Source: an uncultured Desulfobacterales bacterium (GTDB lineage: Bacteria; Desulfobacterota; Desulfobacteria; Desulfobacterales; JAHEIW01). Taken from it: DNA of 64,000 nucleotides. Below are positions 42,383-52,503 of this stretch, in pieces. The stretch is from contig CAMYLV010000018.1 of assembly GCA_947259495.1 (NCBI GenBank), positions 1 through 64,000 of the forward strand, read 5' to 3'. The first letter of the stretch is position 1. Each line of letters begins with the position of its first letter. The notes below the pieces were generated by a model. That model did no database searches, was not told the origin of the DNA, and saw only the letters and a list, made by a program, of their open reading frames with translations. A program made the position numbers and the translations under genes.

Positions 42383-45300
42383 ATGCAAAAAATAACGTCA
42401 CAAAAATACACCGTAGGTATTGATGTGGGTTCGGTCAGCCTGAACTGTATTGTTATCGATGAGAACAAGGATATCGTTTGGGAATCCCCGTATAAACGTC
42501 ACTTTGGAAAAATTGATGAAGAGATACTGGACCTGGTTGAGCGTTTGTTTAAAACATTGGGGGAAAACACTATTCGATCCATCTCTTTTACCGGAAATCA
42601 CGGTAAGAAGCTGGCTGAAAAACTGGGCGTCTTCTACGAGTTTGAGACCATCAGCCAGGTTCTGGGAATCTTGCATATCATGCCGGAGGCCAGGAGCCTG
42701 GTCTGCATGGGTGGACAGGATACCGCCTTAATTCAGATTTTTCACGATGCGGGTGGATGGGAACTTGAAAATTTCAATGCCAACGGGCCCTGTGCTTCGG
42801 GCACCGGATCGTTTATCGATCAGCAGGCAGAGCGCCTGGCAACATCTTTATATGAAAGACACAAAGAGACTTCCCAGAGCCATATCGATCATATCTTAAA
42901 TGACTTTATCAGCCTGGGTCTTAAAAGTGAAAAGCCCGCCAACGTGGCCTGTCGCTGCACCGTCTTTACCAAATCCGACATGATTCATCTTCAAAACAAA
43001 GGCGAAAAGCTGGAAGATATCATTTACGGTCTGCACGTCGGCAATGCCCGCAATTACATCAGCACGATTGTCGCCAATCGCAAGCTTAAAGATCCGATTG
43101 TATTTATCGGTGGACTGTCCAAAAATGAAATACAGGTCAAAGCTTTTAAAGCCTACTATCCCAACCTGATTGTCCCGGCGCATAACACGTCAGCCGGGGC
43201 GCTGGGCGTCGCACTCAAAGCCCTTGAATCAAAAAGGTCAGGCACCTTCTCGCCTGCTGAGCTTAGAAAAATAAAGGTGCGCGCCAATATTGCAGTACCC
43301 GAGGCACCTCCCCTTATCCTGCAAAAGACCGACATACCTGATGACCGGGAGTTCAGCAGAAAAATACTGGCAGTCAGAACCCCCGCTTACCTGGGCATTG
43401 ATGTCGGCTCTACGACCACCAAGTACGCATTGATAGACGCAGAATACAAGCTCATCCACAAATATTATGTCCACACCCAGGGGAAACCGGTCGAAGTTAC
43501 CCAGCGACTGCTAAGGCACATCTTGGACGAGCTGGGCGATAAAATTAAGATCAAAGGCGTAGCGACAACCGGTTCGGGCCGCTATGTCGTCGGTGACTTT
43601 TTAAACGCCGATTTAGTGATTGATGAAATTACGGCCCACGCCAGAGGAGCGGTCGAGATGGATCCGCAGGTGGACACCATTTTTGAAATTGGCGGTCAGG
43701 ACGCTAAATACATCTCGCTGATCAACGCCAATCCGCTGGATTTCGATATGAACAAAGTTTGCGCTGCCGGTACCGGCAGCTTCTTACACGAATTGGCGAA
43801 TAAATATGGCATCAATATTGTTGGTGAATTTCAGAATATCGTCCTTTCTGCCGCTGCCCCGGTCAAGCTCACCGATCGGTGCACGGTCTTTATGGAGTCA
43901 GATCTTGTCGCCTACTACCAACAAGGGGCCTCCAGGGAAAACCTGATGGCCGGACTTTGCTATGCCATTGTCCATAATTATTTGAACCGCGTTGTCGGTA
44001 AAAGAAAAATTGGACAGCGGATCATGTTTTTAGGCGGGCCGTCTTTGAATAAAGGTGTCGTGGCGGCCTTTGAAAACGTGTTGAACCGGGGCCTGCTGGT
44101 TCCGCCGCATCGTGAGGTGCTCGGCGCGTACGGCGCTGCCATTGCTGTTCAGGAAAAAATGAATGCCGAAGCCATAGCCCAAAGCGCTTTCAGGGGTATG
44201 CCCGGCGCAATCAATGACCGTAGGAACTTCACGGAAAAAGTGTGCCGTGTCGATCCAACTTGTCACAATCAGTGTAAGCTTAAAATTTATAATTTTGATA
44301 ACCGGCGCAGTATTTGGGGAGGCGAATGCGGCCGCCATGAATTGGCCCGCAGCCGAAGCAAAACAAAAGACAATTTCTTCAAGCGCCGACAAATGCTGTG
44401 GGAAACCCACATGGCGGGTGCGTATACAACGCTTGAAGACAGGCCGTTAATGGAAATTGACGGCCGCCCGACAATCGGGATGCAGCGGGCCCTTTACGGG
44501 CACCATACGGCTGTCCTCTGGGCGCATTTCTTTGACCATCTCGGGTTTCGCCTGGTGCTTACCCCACCCACCAACACCCACATCTCAAAAAAGGGTGTCG
44601 AGCGCGCAGTGGATGGGGCATGCTATCCGGTGAAAGTCTCCTATGGCCATATCGCACTCCTGGAAGGCAAAACAAGATATCTATTTATTCCCAGCCTGAT
44701 CAAAATGCCGACACCCAAGCCTTCTGAAACCGGATATTACTGCCCGATGGTTCAGAGCAACGGGTATATGGTGCGCATGGCATTTGGCCTGGACCCGGCC
44801 ACGATTATAAATCCGGTTGTGCATCTTAAGTACGGCCCCGATATGCTGGCCATGGAGTTATACGAGCAAATCGGGGCCCGGTTAAAATTATCCCGGCGTT
44901 CAATCAAAGCGTCTTTGCTCTATGCCCTCGGACGCCAGCAGCAATTTGTCACGAATATGTTTCAGCAGGGAAATCGAATTCTTGACAAAATAGAGCCCCA
45001 CATGCCGCTGCTTATTGTTACCGGTCGCCCTTACAATCTTTACGATGACCGCTTAAATTTAAGGCTCGGTCAAAACCTGGCCAAAACCGGACTGACAGCC
45101 CTGCCGATGGATTTTATCGATGTCGCTTCAGTCGATCTGACCGAATTTCCTTCAATGTTCTGGGGTCTGGGTGCGCAGATCCTCAAATCAGCCAAGATCG
45201 TCGCCGCAACGGAAAATGTTTTCGGATTGCACTTGACCAATTTCGGCTGCGGTGCGGATTCATTTATTGAGCACTTTTATAAATCCATCATGGCAGACAA

Positions 45301-45448
45301 ACCCTACCTGATCCTCGAATTAGATGAGCACAGTGCAGCCGCCGGTGTGATGACACGGCTTGAAGCATACAAAAACGTGATCGAAAACAGCATGGAAAAA
45401 TCGCGACCCCAAACGCAACGCCTGATGATCAATGGACGCAAGAGGTAA
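42383..45448 (+). CDS. 2-hydroxyacyl-CoA dehydratase activase-like, two BadF/HgdC domains plus DUF2229
   Basis: 1021 aa from ATG 42383 (GGGAG upstream). Two ASKHA ATPase repeats: IDVGSVSLNCIVIDENKD (about 13) with NGPCASGTGSF (Cys137) and CTVFTKSD; then YLGIDVGSTTTKYALID (about 336) with VCAAGTGSFLHEL and RCTVFMESD, the Cys pair that binds the [4Fe-4S] between subunits. DUF2229 begins near 697 (IGMQRALYGH). Activases inject electrons into benzoyl-CoA reductase or dehydratases by ATP hydrolysis. Relatives are usually ~1400 aa; here the rest is a separate gene five bases downstream. Confidence 0.88.
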   Translation: MQKITSQKYTVGIDVGSVSLNCIVIDENKDIVWESPYKRHFGKIDEEILDLVERLFKTLGENTIRSISFTGNHGKKLAEKLGVFYEFETISQVLGILHIMPEARSLVCMGGQDTALIQIFHDAGGWELENFNANGPCASGTGSFIDQQAERLATSLYERHKETSQSHIDHILNDFISLGLKSEKPANVACRCTVFTKSDMIHLQNKGEKLEDIIYGLHVGNARNYISTIVANRKLKDPIVFIGGLSKNEIQVKAFKAYYPNLIVPAHNTSAGALGVALKALESKRSGTFSPAELRKIKVRANIAVPEAPPLILQKTDIPDDREFSRKILAVRTPAYLGIDVGSTTTKYALIDAEYKLIHKYYVHTQGKPVEVTQRLLRHILDELGDKIKIKGVATTGSGRYVVGDFLNADLVIDEITAHARGAVEMDPQVDTIFEIGGQDAKYISLINANPLDFDMNKVCAAGTGSFLHELANKYGINIVGEFQNIVLSAAAPVKLTDRCTVFMESDLVAYYQQGASRENLMAGLCYAIVHNYLNRVVGKRKIGQRIMFLGGPSLNKGVVAAFENVLNRGLLVPPHREVLGAYGAAIAVQEKMNAEAIAQSAFRGMPGAINDRRNFTEKVCRVDPTCHNQCKLKIYNFDNRRSIWGGECGRHELARSRSKTKDNFFKRRQMLWETHMAGAYTTLEDRPLMEIDGRPTIGMQRALYGHHTAVLWAHFFDHLGFRLVLTPPTNTHISKKGVERAVDGACYPVKVSYGHIALLEGKTRYLFIPSLIKMPTPKPSETGYYCPMVQSNGYMVRMAFGLDPATIINPVVHLKYGPDMLAMELYEQIGARLKLSRRSIKASLLYALGRQQQFVTNMFQQGNRILDKIEPHMPLLIVTGRPYNLYDDRLNLRLGQNLAKTGLTALPMDFIDVASVDLTEFPSMFWGLGAQILKSAKIVAATENVFGLHLTNFGCGADSFIEHFYKSIMADKPYLILELDEHSAAAGVMTRLEAYKNVIENSMEKSRPQTQRLMINGRKR

Positions 45449-45453
45449 AACAA

Positions 45454-46827
45454 ATGAAATCTAAGAATGAAAATAACTTTGATTCGCTCGCAAAAAACAT
45501 CGGTAAATTTCATCTTCACAATAAGACCGTCCTCATTCCTGCGATGAATCGTATCGCTAGTCATCTGTTGGCGGCAGCCTTTAGAAGTTTCGATATCAAA
45601 GCAAGGGTGCTTCAAACTTACAAAGGTCTTGACCTGGGCAAAACACACACTTCCGGCAAAGAATGCTTCCCCTGCCAGATTACTCTGGGAGACATTCTGC
45701 TTTTCCTTAAAACCGAGCAGAAGAAACGGGGCGCCGCATTTGATCCGGAAAATTATCTGTATTTTTTACCGGAGTCAGACGGGCCCTGTAGATTCGGCAT
45801 GTACAATAAGTACCAGCGGATGGTGCTGGATTCTTTTCCGGGGTTTGACAGAGTAAAAATTGTCTCGCTCACCACAACCGACGGCTATTCACTTGAAGGG
45901 GTGATTGAACAAGACCGGGTGCTGGATTTTAGAAAAGCGAATTATATGGCCGTGGTGGTGGCTGACATCATGGAAAGGCTTCTGTGGCGAATCCGGCCCT
46001 ATGAAAAGGCAGCGGGCATCACAGATGATTTTATCGAACGCGCCATGCATGCCGTCGAAGCATCTTTTGAAATGCATGCTGCCGCCGGCGCCTACGACAA
46101 AATACTGCATAGACTCGAAGCGGTTGTCCGGGAAGGCCAAGCGCTTATTGATCCGGCTATCCCCGCAAAGCCTTTGATCGGGATTGTCGGTGAAATCTTT
46201 TTAAGAATGCATGTTGATTCCAATCAGGATTTGATCCGGGTTCTTGAAGAGCATGGTGCCGAAGTGGTCAATTCCTCACTGGCCGAATGGGTCAACTATA
46301 TCACCTATGGGCAGTTGAGACAAAATAAGATCAATTTCCGGTTAAACCTCAAGCAACTCAATTTCGGCCGTTTGAAAAAGAATCTACGGCAGATGCTCCG
46401 TTTCGGGAGCGACCTTTTATATCAGGAATTGAAACAAAAACAGTTTTACAACCGGGTTTCCAAATTGATCGATATTGAACATGATCATAAAGTGCGCCAT
46501 CTGGAACAACGGCTCCAAAAAGAAGACCTTTTTACTTTTGATGTCACAACCGAAACCTGTTTAAGCATAGCCGCGATTTTGCAATTTGCAGAAGAAGGCT
46601 ACAACGGGATTGTAAATGTTTACCCTTTTACCTGCATGCCGGGCATGACCACTTCGGCCATTGTCAAGCCTGTCATGAACAAACGGCGGATTCCTTATCT
46701 GGATACACCTTATGACGGAAGTTTGCAACCGGGCAGGGATACGGCCATCAGAACTTTCATGCATCAAGTCACCCAGCATTTCCAGCGTCATGGAAGAAGG
46801 GGCATCATTCAGCAACGCGCAGCATGA
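45454..46827 (+). CDS. Activase C-terminal part / dehydratase-like Cys protein
   Basis: 457 aa, five bases after the activase gene. GKECFPCQITLGDILLFL, ESDGPCRFGMYNKYQRM and YPFTCMPGMTTSAIVKPVMN are the conserved Cys blocks of the C-terminal module of large activase fusions and of HgdB/BcrC-like dehydratases. It probably binds a second [4Fe-4S] cluster and works with the upstream subunit. The target acyl-CoA enzyme is not encoded in the window. Confidence 0.82.
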   Translation: MKSKNENNFDSLAKNIGKFHLHNKTVLIPAMNRIASHLLAAAFRSFDIKARVLQTYKGLDLGKTHTSGKECFPCQITLGDILLFLKTEQKKRGAAFDPENYLYFLPESDGPCRFGMYNKYQRMVLDSFPGFDRVKIVSLTTTDGYSLEGVIEQDRVLDFRKANYMAVVVADIMERLLWRIRPYEKAAGITDDFIERAMHAVEASFEMHAAAGAYDKILHRLEAVVREGQALIDPAIPAKPLIGIVGEIFLRMHVDSNQDLIRVLEEHGAEVVNSSLAEWVNYITYGQLRQNKINFRLNLKQLNFGRLKKNLRQMLRFGSDLLYQELKQKQFYNRVSKLIDIEHDHKVRHLEQRLQKEDLFTFDVTTETCLSIAAILQFAEEGYNGIVNVYPFTCMPGMTTSAIVKPVMNKRRIPYLDTPYDGSLQPGRDTAIRTFMHQVTQHFQRHGRRGIIQQRAA

Positions 46828-46849
46828 ACCCGCAAGACCGATTATTGAT

Positions 46850-48052
46850 ATGCTTTTAAGCAATTCAGAAAATAAGATGCAAAGGGACTCTCGATTATAT
46901 GAGGCCCCGGCTGCGGGCCAGTCTGAGCCGCCAGCCTTATCGGAAAATGGTATCAAAGAATTAGGCACTTACAGGCTGGTCTGCGGCGGGCTGATTTTCA
47001 TTGGATTGACGATTGGCATATTCTGGTACCAATTTTCTAAAATACCGGCCGGCAGCCGGCCGCCAATATGGAATCAGCTGCAATGGGGCTATTTGTTCTG
47101 GCTGTTGCTCTTTCTGCCGCTCGATACGGTTGCAGCCGGTTTGCGGATCTGGGTGATCGGCCGCGTTTTGCATCCCGGCGTGAGTTTCTGGACCTGCCTT
47201 AAGGCCGAGTGGGCCAATTTGGGTCTTGCCATGCTGACCCCGTCACAAACCGGCGGCGGATTCGGTCAGATTTACATGTTGAGTCGCGGGGGAATGAATC
47301 TTGGAACCGCCTTGACGGTCAGTTTAATCTCGTTTATGGGCAGCATGGTCGTTTTACTGTTTGTTGGTATCCGGTCCATTCTGACATCTAAAGCTGAACA
47401 CCTCAGCGCCTTTTTCCAGGGAGCCTTCTTAATCTTTTTTCTTGTATTTGGTGCGGTGATTTTCGCTGTGTGCTGGCCCGGATCCGTGCGTTGGGTGGTT
47501 CTAAGAATTTCCAGGGCGATCGGCAAAGCCAGTCAAAGCAGCCGCTCACAGGACAGCTACCGGTCGTCGCAGAACACCCGCAGTAAGCGTATGTCTGAAT
47601 ACCTGCATACCCTGTCGGATAAATTGATTGATCTGTGCTATCACCATCAGGCCAACATGCGCCGGTTCTTTAAGCTAAATAGTGCCAGTTTTTTGTGGGT
47701 GTGTCTCTTGAGCCTGGTCTTCATGTTTGCGCGCGCGATCATGGCCTTTTTGTGTCTTCGCTTTCTGGGGATTCAGGCAGCCGCTCCGGGCAATGTGCTT
47801 GAAACCCAGTTGAGCTTGATTTTTCTGATATACTTTGCGCCAACCCCCGGAAGTGCGGGCCTGGCTGAAGGTGCCTCGATGTTAATGATGGATGGTGCCA
47901 TACCGGCAGGATCGATGGCCTATTATAATTTGCTTTGGCGCTGTACGACGCTTTATCTGCCGGCCATCGCCGGGCTGCTATTTCTGCTGTGGGCGATTCT
48001 GCAGGATGCCCGCAGCGTTGTGGCCCGCCACAACCGTAACGCAGCTATCTGA
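46850..48052 (+). CDS. Flippase-like LPG-synthase TM-domain protein
   Basis: 400 aa from ATG 46850; the open frame goes back to 46712 inside the previous gene, and no start has a good ribosome binding site. About seven to eight membrane helices. The PF03706-type pattern (AEWANLGLAMLTPSQTGGGFGQIYML, YFAPTPGSAGLAEGASM) marks the YbhN/MprF-like flippase domain. Possibly moves lipid intermediates. Overlap suggests it is in the activase operon. Confidence 0.75.
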   Translation: MLLSNSENKMQRDSRLYEAPAAGQSEPPALSENGIKELGTYRLVCGGLIFIGLTIGIFWYQFSKIPAGSRPPIWNQLQWGYLFWLLLFLPLDTVAAGLRIWVIGRVLHPGVSFWTCLKAEWANLGLAMLTPSQTGGGFGQIYMLSRGGMNLGTALTVSLISFMGSMVVLLFVGIRSILTSKAEHLSAFFQGAFLIFFLVFGAVIFAVCWPGSVRWVVLRISRAIGKASQSSRSQDSYRSSQNTRSKRMSEYLHTLSDKLIDLCYHHQANMRRFFKLNSASFLWVCLLSLVFMFARAIMAFLCLRFLGIQAAAPGNVLETQLSLIFLIYFAPTPGSAGLAEGASMLMMDGAIPAGSMAYYNLLWRCTTLYLPAIAGLLFLLWAILQDARSVVARHNRNAAI

Positions 48053-48059
48053 AATTAAA

Positions 48060-48158
48060 ATGTTAAGCTTAATTTTTTTAGGGTTGTGTCTGGCCGGCGG
48101 CTTGACGGGTGCCTGCATCCTGGTGATAACCGGGATCAAAATGAGGACATCCGATTGA
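48060..48158 (+). CDS. Small hydrophobic protein
   Basis: 32 aa, one membrane helix (LIFLGLCLAGGLTGACILVI) with a short charged end. It starts eight bases after the flippase stop and has no clear ribosome binding site, so it may be coupled or spurious. Nothing homologous is recognised. Confidence 0.3.
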   Translation: MLSLIFLGLCLAGGLTGACILVITGIKMRTSD

Positions 48159-48451
48159 GAATGCATTGGGCAGAATGGGCAAAGGATCGATAAGGGCATT
48201 TTAATTGACAGACTGGCGCCGGTATAATATTGTTTTTAATGGGGATTCGCTATTCAACAGCCATGATCGATCCGGAGCATTTTCCACGACAAGACACTGC
48301 ATCTCCTTCTGCCCCGTATCTGACCGCGCCGGTCCAATAGTTTTGCAATGTTGCGTAATCAAGCCTTTTCTAAATGGCCTAATTTAATAGTTACGTTATA
48401 TCCGGCATTGCAGAAACTGATTTTGAAAATTCAAACTATTATTTTTATAAA

Positions 48452-50965
48452 ATGCAACAATTAAAAAGGCGTCATAATCTCTACCTGATCGCACTGCCGC
48501 TGATTATTGCGTATTTGGGATTTTTCAGCGCCTGCCGCAATGATTCCCCCCGGCGGATTCCGCCTAAAGCGGTCAAAGGTGTTCTCGATCTTAGCGGTTG
48601 GGACCTCAAAAAAGACGGCCCGGTTGATCTTATCGGTGAGTATCAATTTTACTGGATGCAACACCTGATGCCGGTTGAATTTTCTAAAATAATTTCAGAT
48701 GGAAAAACAAAATTCATCAAAGTGCCGGGGTATTGGAATGGCTATAAATTAGCAGGCAAAGAACTGCCTGGACATGGATACGCCACCTACCGTCTAAATG
48801 TTGTTCTAAATAAACAGAAGGAACCCCTTGCTTTAAGAACGGTGGAAATTTCTAATGCATACGTCATCTATGTAAACGGGCAAAGGGTGGGTTCTTTGGG
48901 TAGTCTCGGGAAAGATCTTAAAACAACAGTCCCCCAACAATACCCCCAGATCATCGACTTTGCGCATAAAACAAATCAGATGGAGATTATTATTCAAGTT
49001 TCTAATTTCCACCATAGGCGCGGCGGAATCTGGGAAGTTATTCAACTGGGAAGAGAAAAGGATATACGCAAGGCCCAGGAGAAAAGGTTTAGTTTTGATC
49101 TTTTTCTGATCGGCAGTATTTTCCTGATGGCCCTGTACCATCTGGGTCTATTTATCGTCAGAAAAAGGGATTATTCACCGCTTTACTTCAGCATCTTCTG
49201 CTTTCTGATGGTACTAAGATCAGTTACCACCGGTGGAAGATATCTCATGCTTTCTTTCCCTGATATAAGCTGGAAGCTAACGATCAAGTTAGAATATCTA
49301 TCATTTTATCTGGCCGTCCCGGCTTTCGGGATGTTTATGCGATCAATTTTTCAGAAATTTTCAACGCGAGCTCTCCGTATCTCAGAAATGCTGGCAATTG
49401 TTTTTTCAGGTATTGTTATCTTCACCCCGGCAAGATTTTTCTCACACACCCTCAACATATACGAGATCATTACCCTTGTCACTCTTATATACGGACTATA
49501 TGTGATCTTTGTCTCTTTTAAACAGAAGCCCATCGAGGCCTTCGTATTTCTTCTCGGGTTTTCCACCTTATTTGTTGCCATCATAAATGACATGCTACAC
49601 GTTGAAAATATTATACAAACCGGGTTTTATGCACAGTTTGGGTTCTTTTTCTTTATTCTGTCCCAGTCGTTTCTTCTCTCCTACCGCTTCTCAACAGCCC
49701 TGACAATGGTTGAAACCCAGCGCAAAGAATTAAGGGATACCCTTGAATCATACAAGACGGAGGTCATCGATCGGGTTCAGGCTGAGGAAGCGTTGCGAGA
49801 ATCTGAAGAAAAATACAGGACTATCCTGCACGGCATCGAGGAAGGGTATTATGAGGTCGATCTATCCGGCAATTTGACATTCTTCAATGAGTCCTTGCGC
49901 CGGCACCTGGGATATTCAAAAGATGAGCTCATGGGAATGAACAACCGGGAGTTTATGCATACAGAGGCAGCCAAGCGGGTATATGAAACCTTTAACATTG
50001 TTTATAAATCCGGCAAAGCTGCCAAAGCAGTTGACTGGGAGATGATCGCAAAAGACGGCAGCAAAAAATTTGTCGAGCTTTCAGTGTCGTTAATGCGGGA
50101 TTCAGAAGGCCGGCCAATCGGGTTCCGGGGGGTGGCCCGCGACATTTCCGAACGCAAAAACGCCGAAGAACAGGCCAAAATCCATCAGCAGCAGCTCATG
50201 CAGGCCAGCAAGATGGTGGCACTGGGCACGCTGGTTTCCGGTGTCGCTCATGAGATCAACAACCCCAACAACTTTATTATGTTAAATTCCCCTATTCTAA
50301 AGGAGGCCTGGGAAAATACCATGCCTATTTTGGAAAAATATTTTGAGGAAAACGGTGATTTCATAGTAGGCGGTATGCAATTTAGCCAAATGCGCGAAAA
50401 TATTCCGACTCTGTTTTCCGGTATATCAGATGGTTCCAAACGGATTAAACGGATTGTTGATGATCTCAAAAATTATGTCAGAGAAGACACCGCCGACCTA
50501 AGCCAATTGATCAATATCAATGCGGTTTTAGAATCAGCAGTTTCACTTCTCGCCAATATGATCAAAACCGCCACCCATAAATTTTCAATCGCGTACGGAA
50601 AGAATTTGCCCCTTTTAAAAGGAAATTTCCAGCGACTCGAACAGGTCTTAATTAATTTAATCCAAAATGCCTGCCAGGCCCTTCCAGACGCCAGCAAGGG
50701 TATTTTTATTTCAACCACAAATGATAACGAACCATCGAATATCGAGATCATCATTCGAGATGAAGGCATGGGAATTCCACCCAGGACCTTACGGCATATC
50801 ATGGACCCGTTTTTTACAACCAAAAATGATGCCGGCGGGGTCGGTCTGGGGTTATCTATTTCATCAAGAATCGTAGAAGAGCATGGGGGCAACCTGCACT
50901 TCACCTCTGAACCCGGCGTGGGCACCACGGCAACGATCACCCTGCCGGTTGAAAGCGAAAAATAA
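48452..50965 (+). CDS. 7TM/PAS hybrid sensor histidine kinase
   Basis: 837 aa. N-terminal lipobox-like segment (FFSAC), then a periplasmic jelly-roll sensor (about 40-205) of the 7TMR-DISMED type, seven membrane helices (about 210-420), a coiled coil, a PAS domain (about 450-570, with PAC motif GFRGVARDISERK), HisKA with the phospho-acceptor His600 in AHEINNPNN, and HATPase_c (LEQVLINLIQNACQAL, GxGLGLS). The response regulator gene follows 20 bases later. Confidence 0.9.
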   Translation: MQQLKRRHNLYLIALPLIIAYLGFFSACRNDSPRRIPPKAVKGVLDLSGWDLKKDGPVDLIGEYQFYWMQHLMPVEFSKIISDGKTKFIKVPGYWNGYKLAGKELPGHGYATYRLNVVLNKQKEPLALRTVEISNAYVIYVNGQRVGSLGSLGKDLKTTVPQQYPQIIDFAHKTNQMEIIIQVSNFHHRRGGIWEVIQLGREKDIRKAQEKRFSFDLFLIGSIFLMALYHLGLFIVRKRDYSPLYFSIFCFLMVLRSVTTGGRYLMLSFPDISWKLTIKLEYLSFYLAVPAFGMFMRSIFQKFSTRALRISEMLAIVFSGIVIFTPARFFSHTLNIYEIITLVTLIYGLYVIFVSFKQKPIEAFVFLLGFSTLFVAIINDMLHVENIIQTGFYAQFGFFFFILSQSFLLSYRFSTALTMVETQRKELRDTLESYKTEVIDRVQAEEALRESEEKYRTILHGIEEGYYEVDLSGNLTFFNESLRRHLGYSKDELMGMNNREFMHTEAAKRVYETFNIVYKSGKAAKAVDWEMIAKDGSKKFVELSVSLMRDSEGRPIGFRGVARDISERKNAEEQAKIHQQQLMQASKMVALGTLVSGVAHEINNPNNFIMLNSPILKEAWENTMPILEKYFEENGDFIVGGMQFSQMRENIPTLFSGISDGSKRIKRIVDDLKNYVREDTADLSQLININAVLESAVSLLANMIKTATHKFSIAYGKNLPLLKGNFQRLEQVLINLIQNACQALPDASKGIFISTTNDNEPSNIEIIIRDEGMGIPPRTLRHIMDPFFTTKNDAGGVGLGLSISSRIVEEHGGNLHFTSEPGVGTTATITLPVESEK

Positions 50966-50985
50966 ACCGTGAAAGGGAATCCAGA

Positions 50986-52428
50986 ATGACTGAATCAACC
51001 TATCCGCATTTTCCCGTTATGATGGTGGATGATGAAGCCCAGGCGATAACCAGCTTTGAAATGACACTGCGTTCTGCCAATATGAATAACTTCATTCGTT
51101 GTCATGACAGCCGTGATGTCATGTCACTGCTTTCCAGCCAGGAGATTGAAGTCATGCTGCTGGACCTGAGAATGCCGCATATATCGGGCGAGGAATTACT
51201 GCCGATGATAACCGCCGACTATCCGGAAATTCCTGTCGTCGTGGTAACCGGCTCAAACGATGTCGATACGGCTGTAACGTGCATGCAAATCGGCGCATTT
51301 GACTACATATTGAAGCCCGTGGAGAAAAGTCGCCTGATCAGTGGCGTAAAGCGGGCGGTCGAGCTGCGAGAATTACATCGCGAAAATCAATTGCTCAAAG
51401 CTCATGTGCTGTCCGACAAACTGGAAACGCCCGAAGCCTTTTCGGAAATCATTACCACCAGCAGCGCGATGCGCTCCATTTTTCAATACACCGAAGCCAT
51501 TGCCGGCAGTCCGCGTCCGGTGTTGATAACCGGTGAAACCGGAGTGGGCAAAGAATTGATTGCCAGAGCTGTCCATACCTTGAGCCATCGCGCCGGGGCA
51601 TTTATACCGGTAAACGTGGCCGGCCTGGATGACCAGGTGTTTGCAGACACCCTTTTCGGCCATAAAAAAGGCGCTTTTACGGACGCCCGCGAGGCACGCA
51701 AAGGGTTGATCGAACAAGCAAACGGCGGCACCCTGTTTTTAGATGAAATCGGAGATTTGAACACAATATCCCAAGTAAAGCTGTTGCGTCTTTTACAAGA
51801 GGGAGACTTTTTTCCCCTGGGATCCGATGTGACCAAACGCTCGGATGCCCGGATCGTGGTGGCGACAAACCAGGATCTTGATGCCCTGCAGTCATCCGGA
51901 CGATTTCGCAAAGATCTGTACTTTAGGCTTTGTGATCATCAAATCCATATTCCGCCGTTGCGCCATCGCCGCGAAGATTTAGCGGTCCTGGTAGCGCACT
52001 TTCTACAAAAGGCCGCCAAAGCCTTAAACAAAAGGAAACCGACACCCCCGGAGGAGCTGATCACGCTACTGTCAACCTATCATTTCCCCGGCAATATCAG
52101 AGAGCTCGAGTCCATGATATTTGATGCGGTCAGCAGTCATACGTCCGGCAAACTTTCCATGGATGCCTTTAAAGCTCATATTGTCAAAAAACATCCGCTC
52201 TCAAATATCGATTCAACGGCTTCAATCCCTCCGCAAGGCTCACAGGTCAGCTTTTACGATCAATTGCCCACGCTAAAACAAATCGAAAAGATGTTGGTCG
52301 ATGAGGCCATGAAAAGATCCAACGGAAATCAGTCGATTGCAGCTCTCAGTTTAGGGATTTCGCGCCAGGCATTAAATAAACGTCTGAAAAAAGACGGGCA
52401 ACAGGGTCCACCTGAAATCAAAGCTTAA
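50986..52428 (+). CDS. Sigma-54-dependent response regulator
   Basis: 480 aa. Receiver domain with phospho-acceptor Asp60 (MLLDLRMPH), AAA+ domain with Walker A GETGVGKE (183-190) and the loop GAFTDA (229-234) where sigma-54 activators have GAFTGA, then a Fis-type helix-turn-helix (NQSIAALSLGISRQALNKRL). Pairs with the upstream kinase. The Gly-to-Asp variant in the sigma-54 contact loop may change coupling. Targets unknown. Confidence 0.92.
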   Translation: MTESTYPHFPVMMVDDEAQAITSFEMTLRSANMNNFIRCHDSRDVMSLLSSQEIEVMLLDLRMPHISGEELLPMITADYPEIPVVVVTGSNDVDTAVTCMQIGAFDYILKPVEKSRLISGVKRAVELRELHRENQLLKAHVLSDKLETPEAFSEIITTSSAMRSIFQYTEAIAGSPRPVLITGETGVGKELIARAVHTLSHRAGAFIPVNVAGLDDQVFADTLFGHKKGAFTDAREARKGLIEQANGGTLFLDEIGDLNTISQVKLLRLLQEGDFFPLGSDVTKRSDARIVVATNQDLDALQSSGRFRKDLYFRLCDHQIHIPPLRHRREDLAVLVAHFLQKAAKALNKRKPTPPEELITLLSTYHFPGNIRELESMIFDAVSSHTSGKLSMDAFKAHIVKKHPLSNIDSTASIPPQGSQVSFYDQLPTLKQIEKMLVDEAMKRSNGNQSIAALSLGISRQALNKRLKKDGQQGPPEIKA

Positions 52429-52503
52429 CCACGATGCGCACCCCATTGATAAATGGATTTTTATGCTTGCTTCGGGTAAAAACCGAATGCTAAAATTGAT
52501 CAT

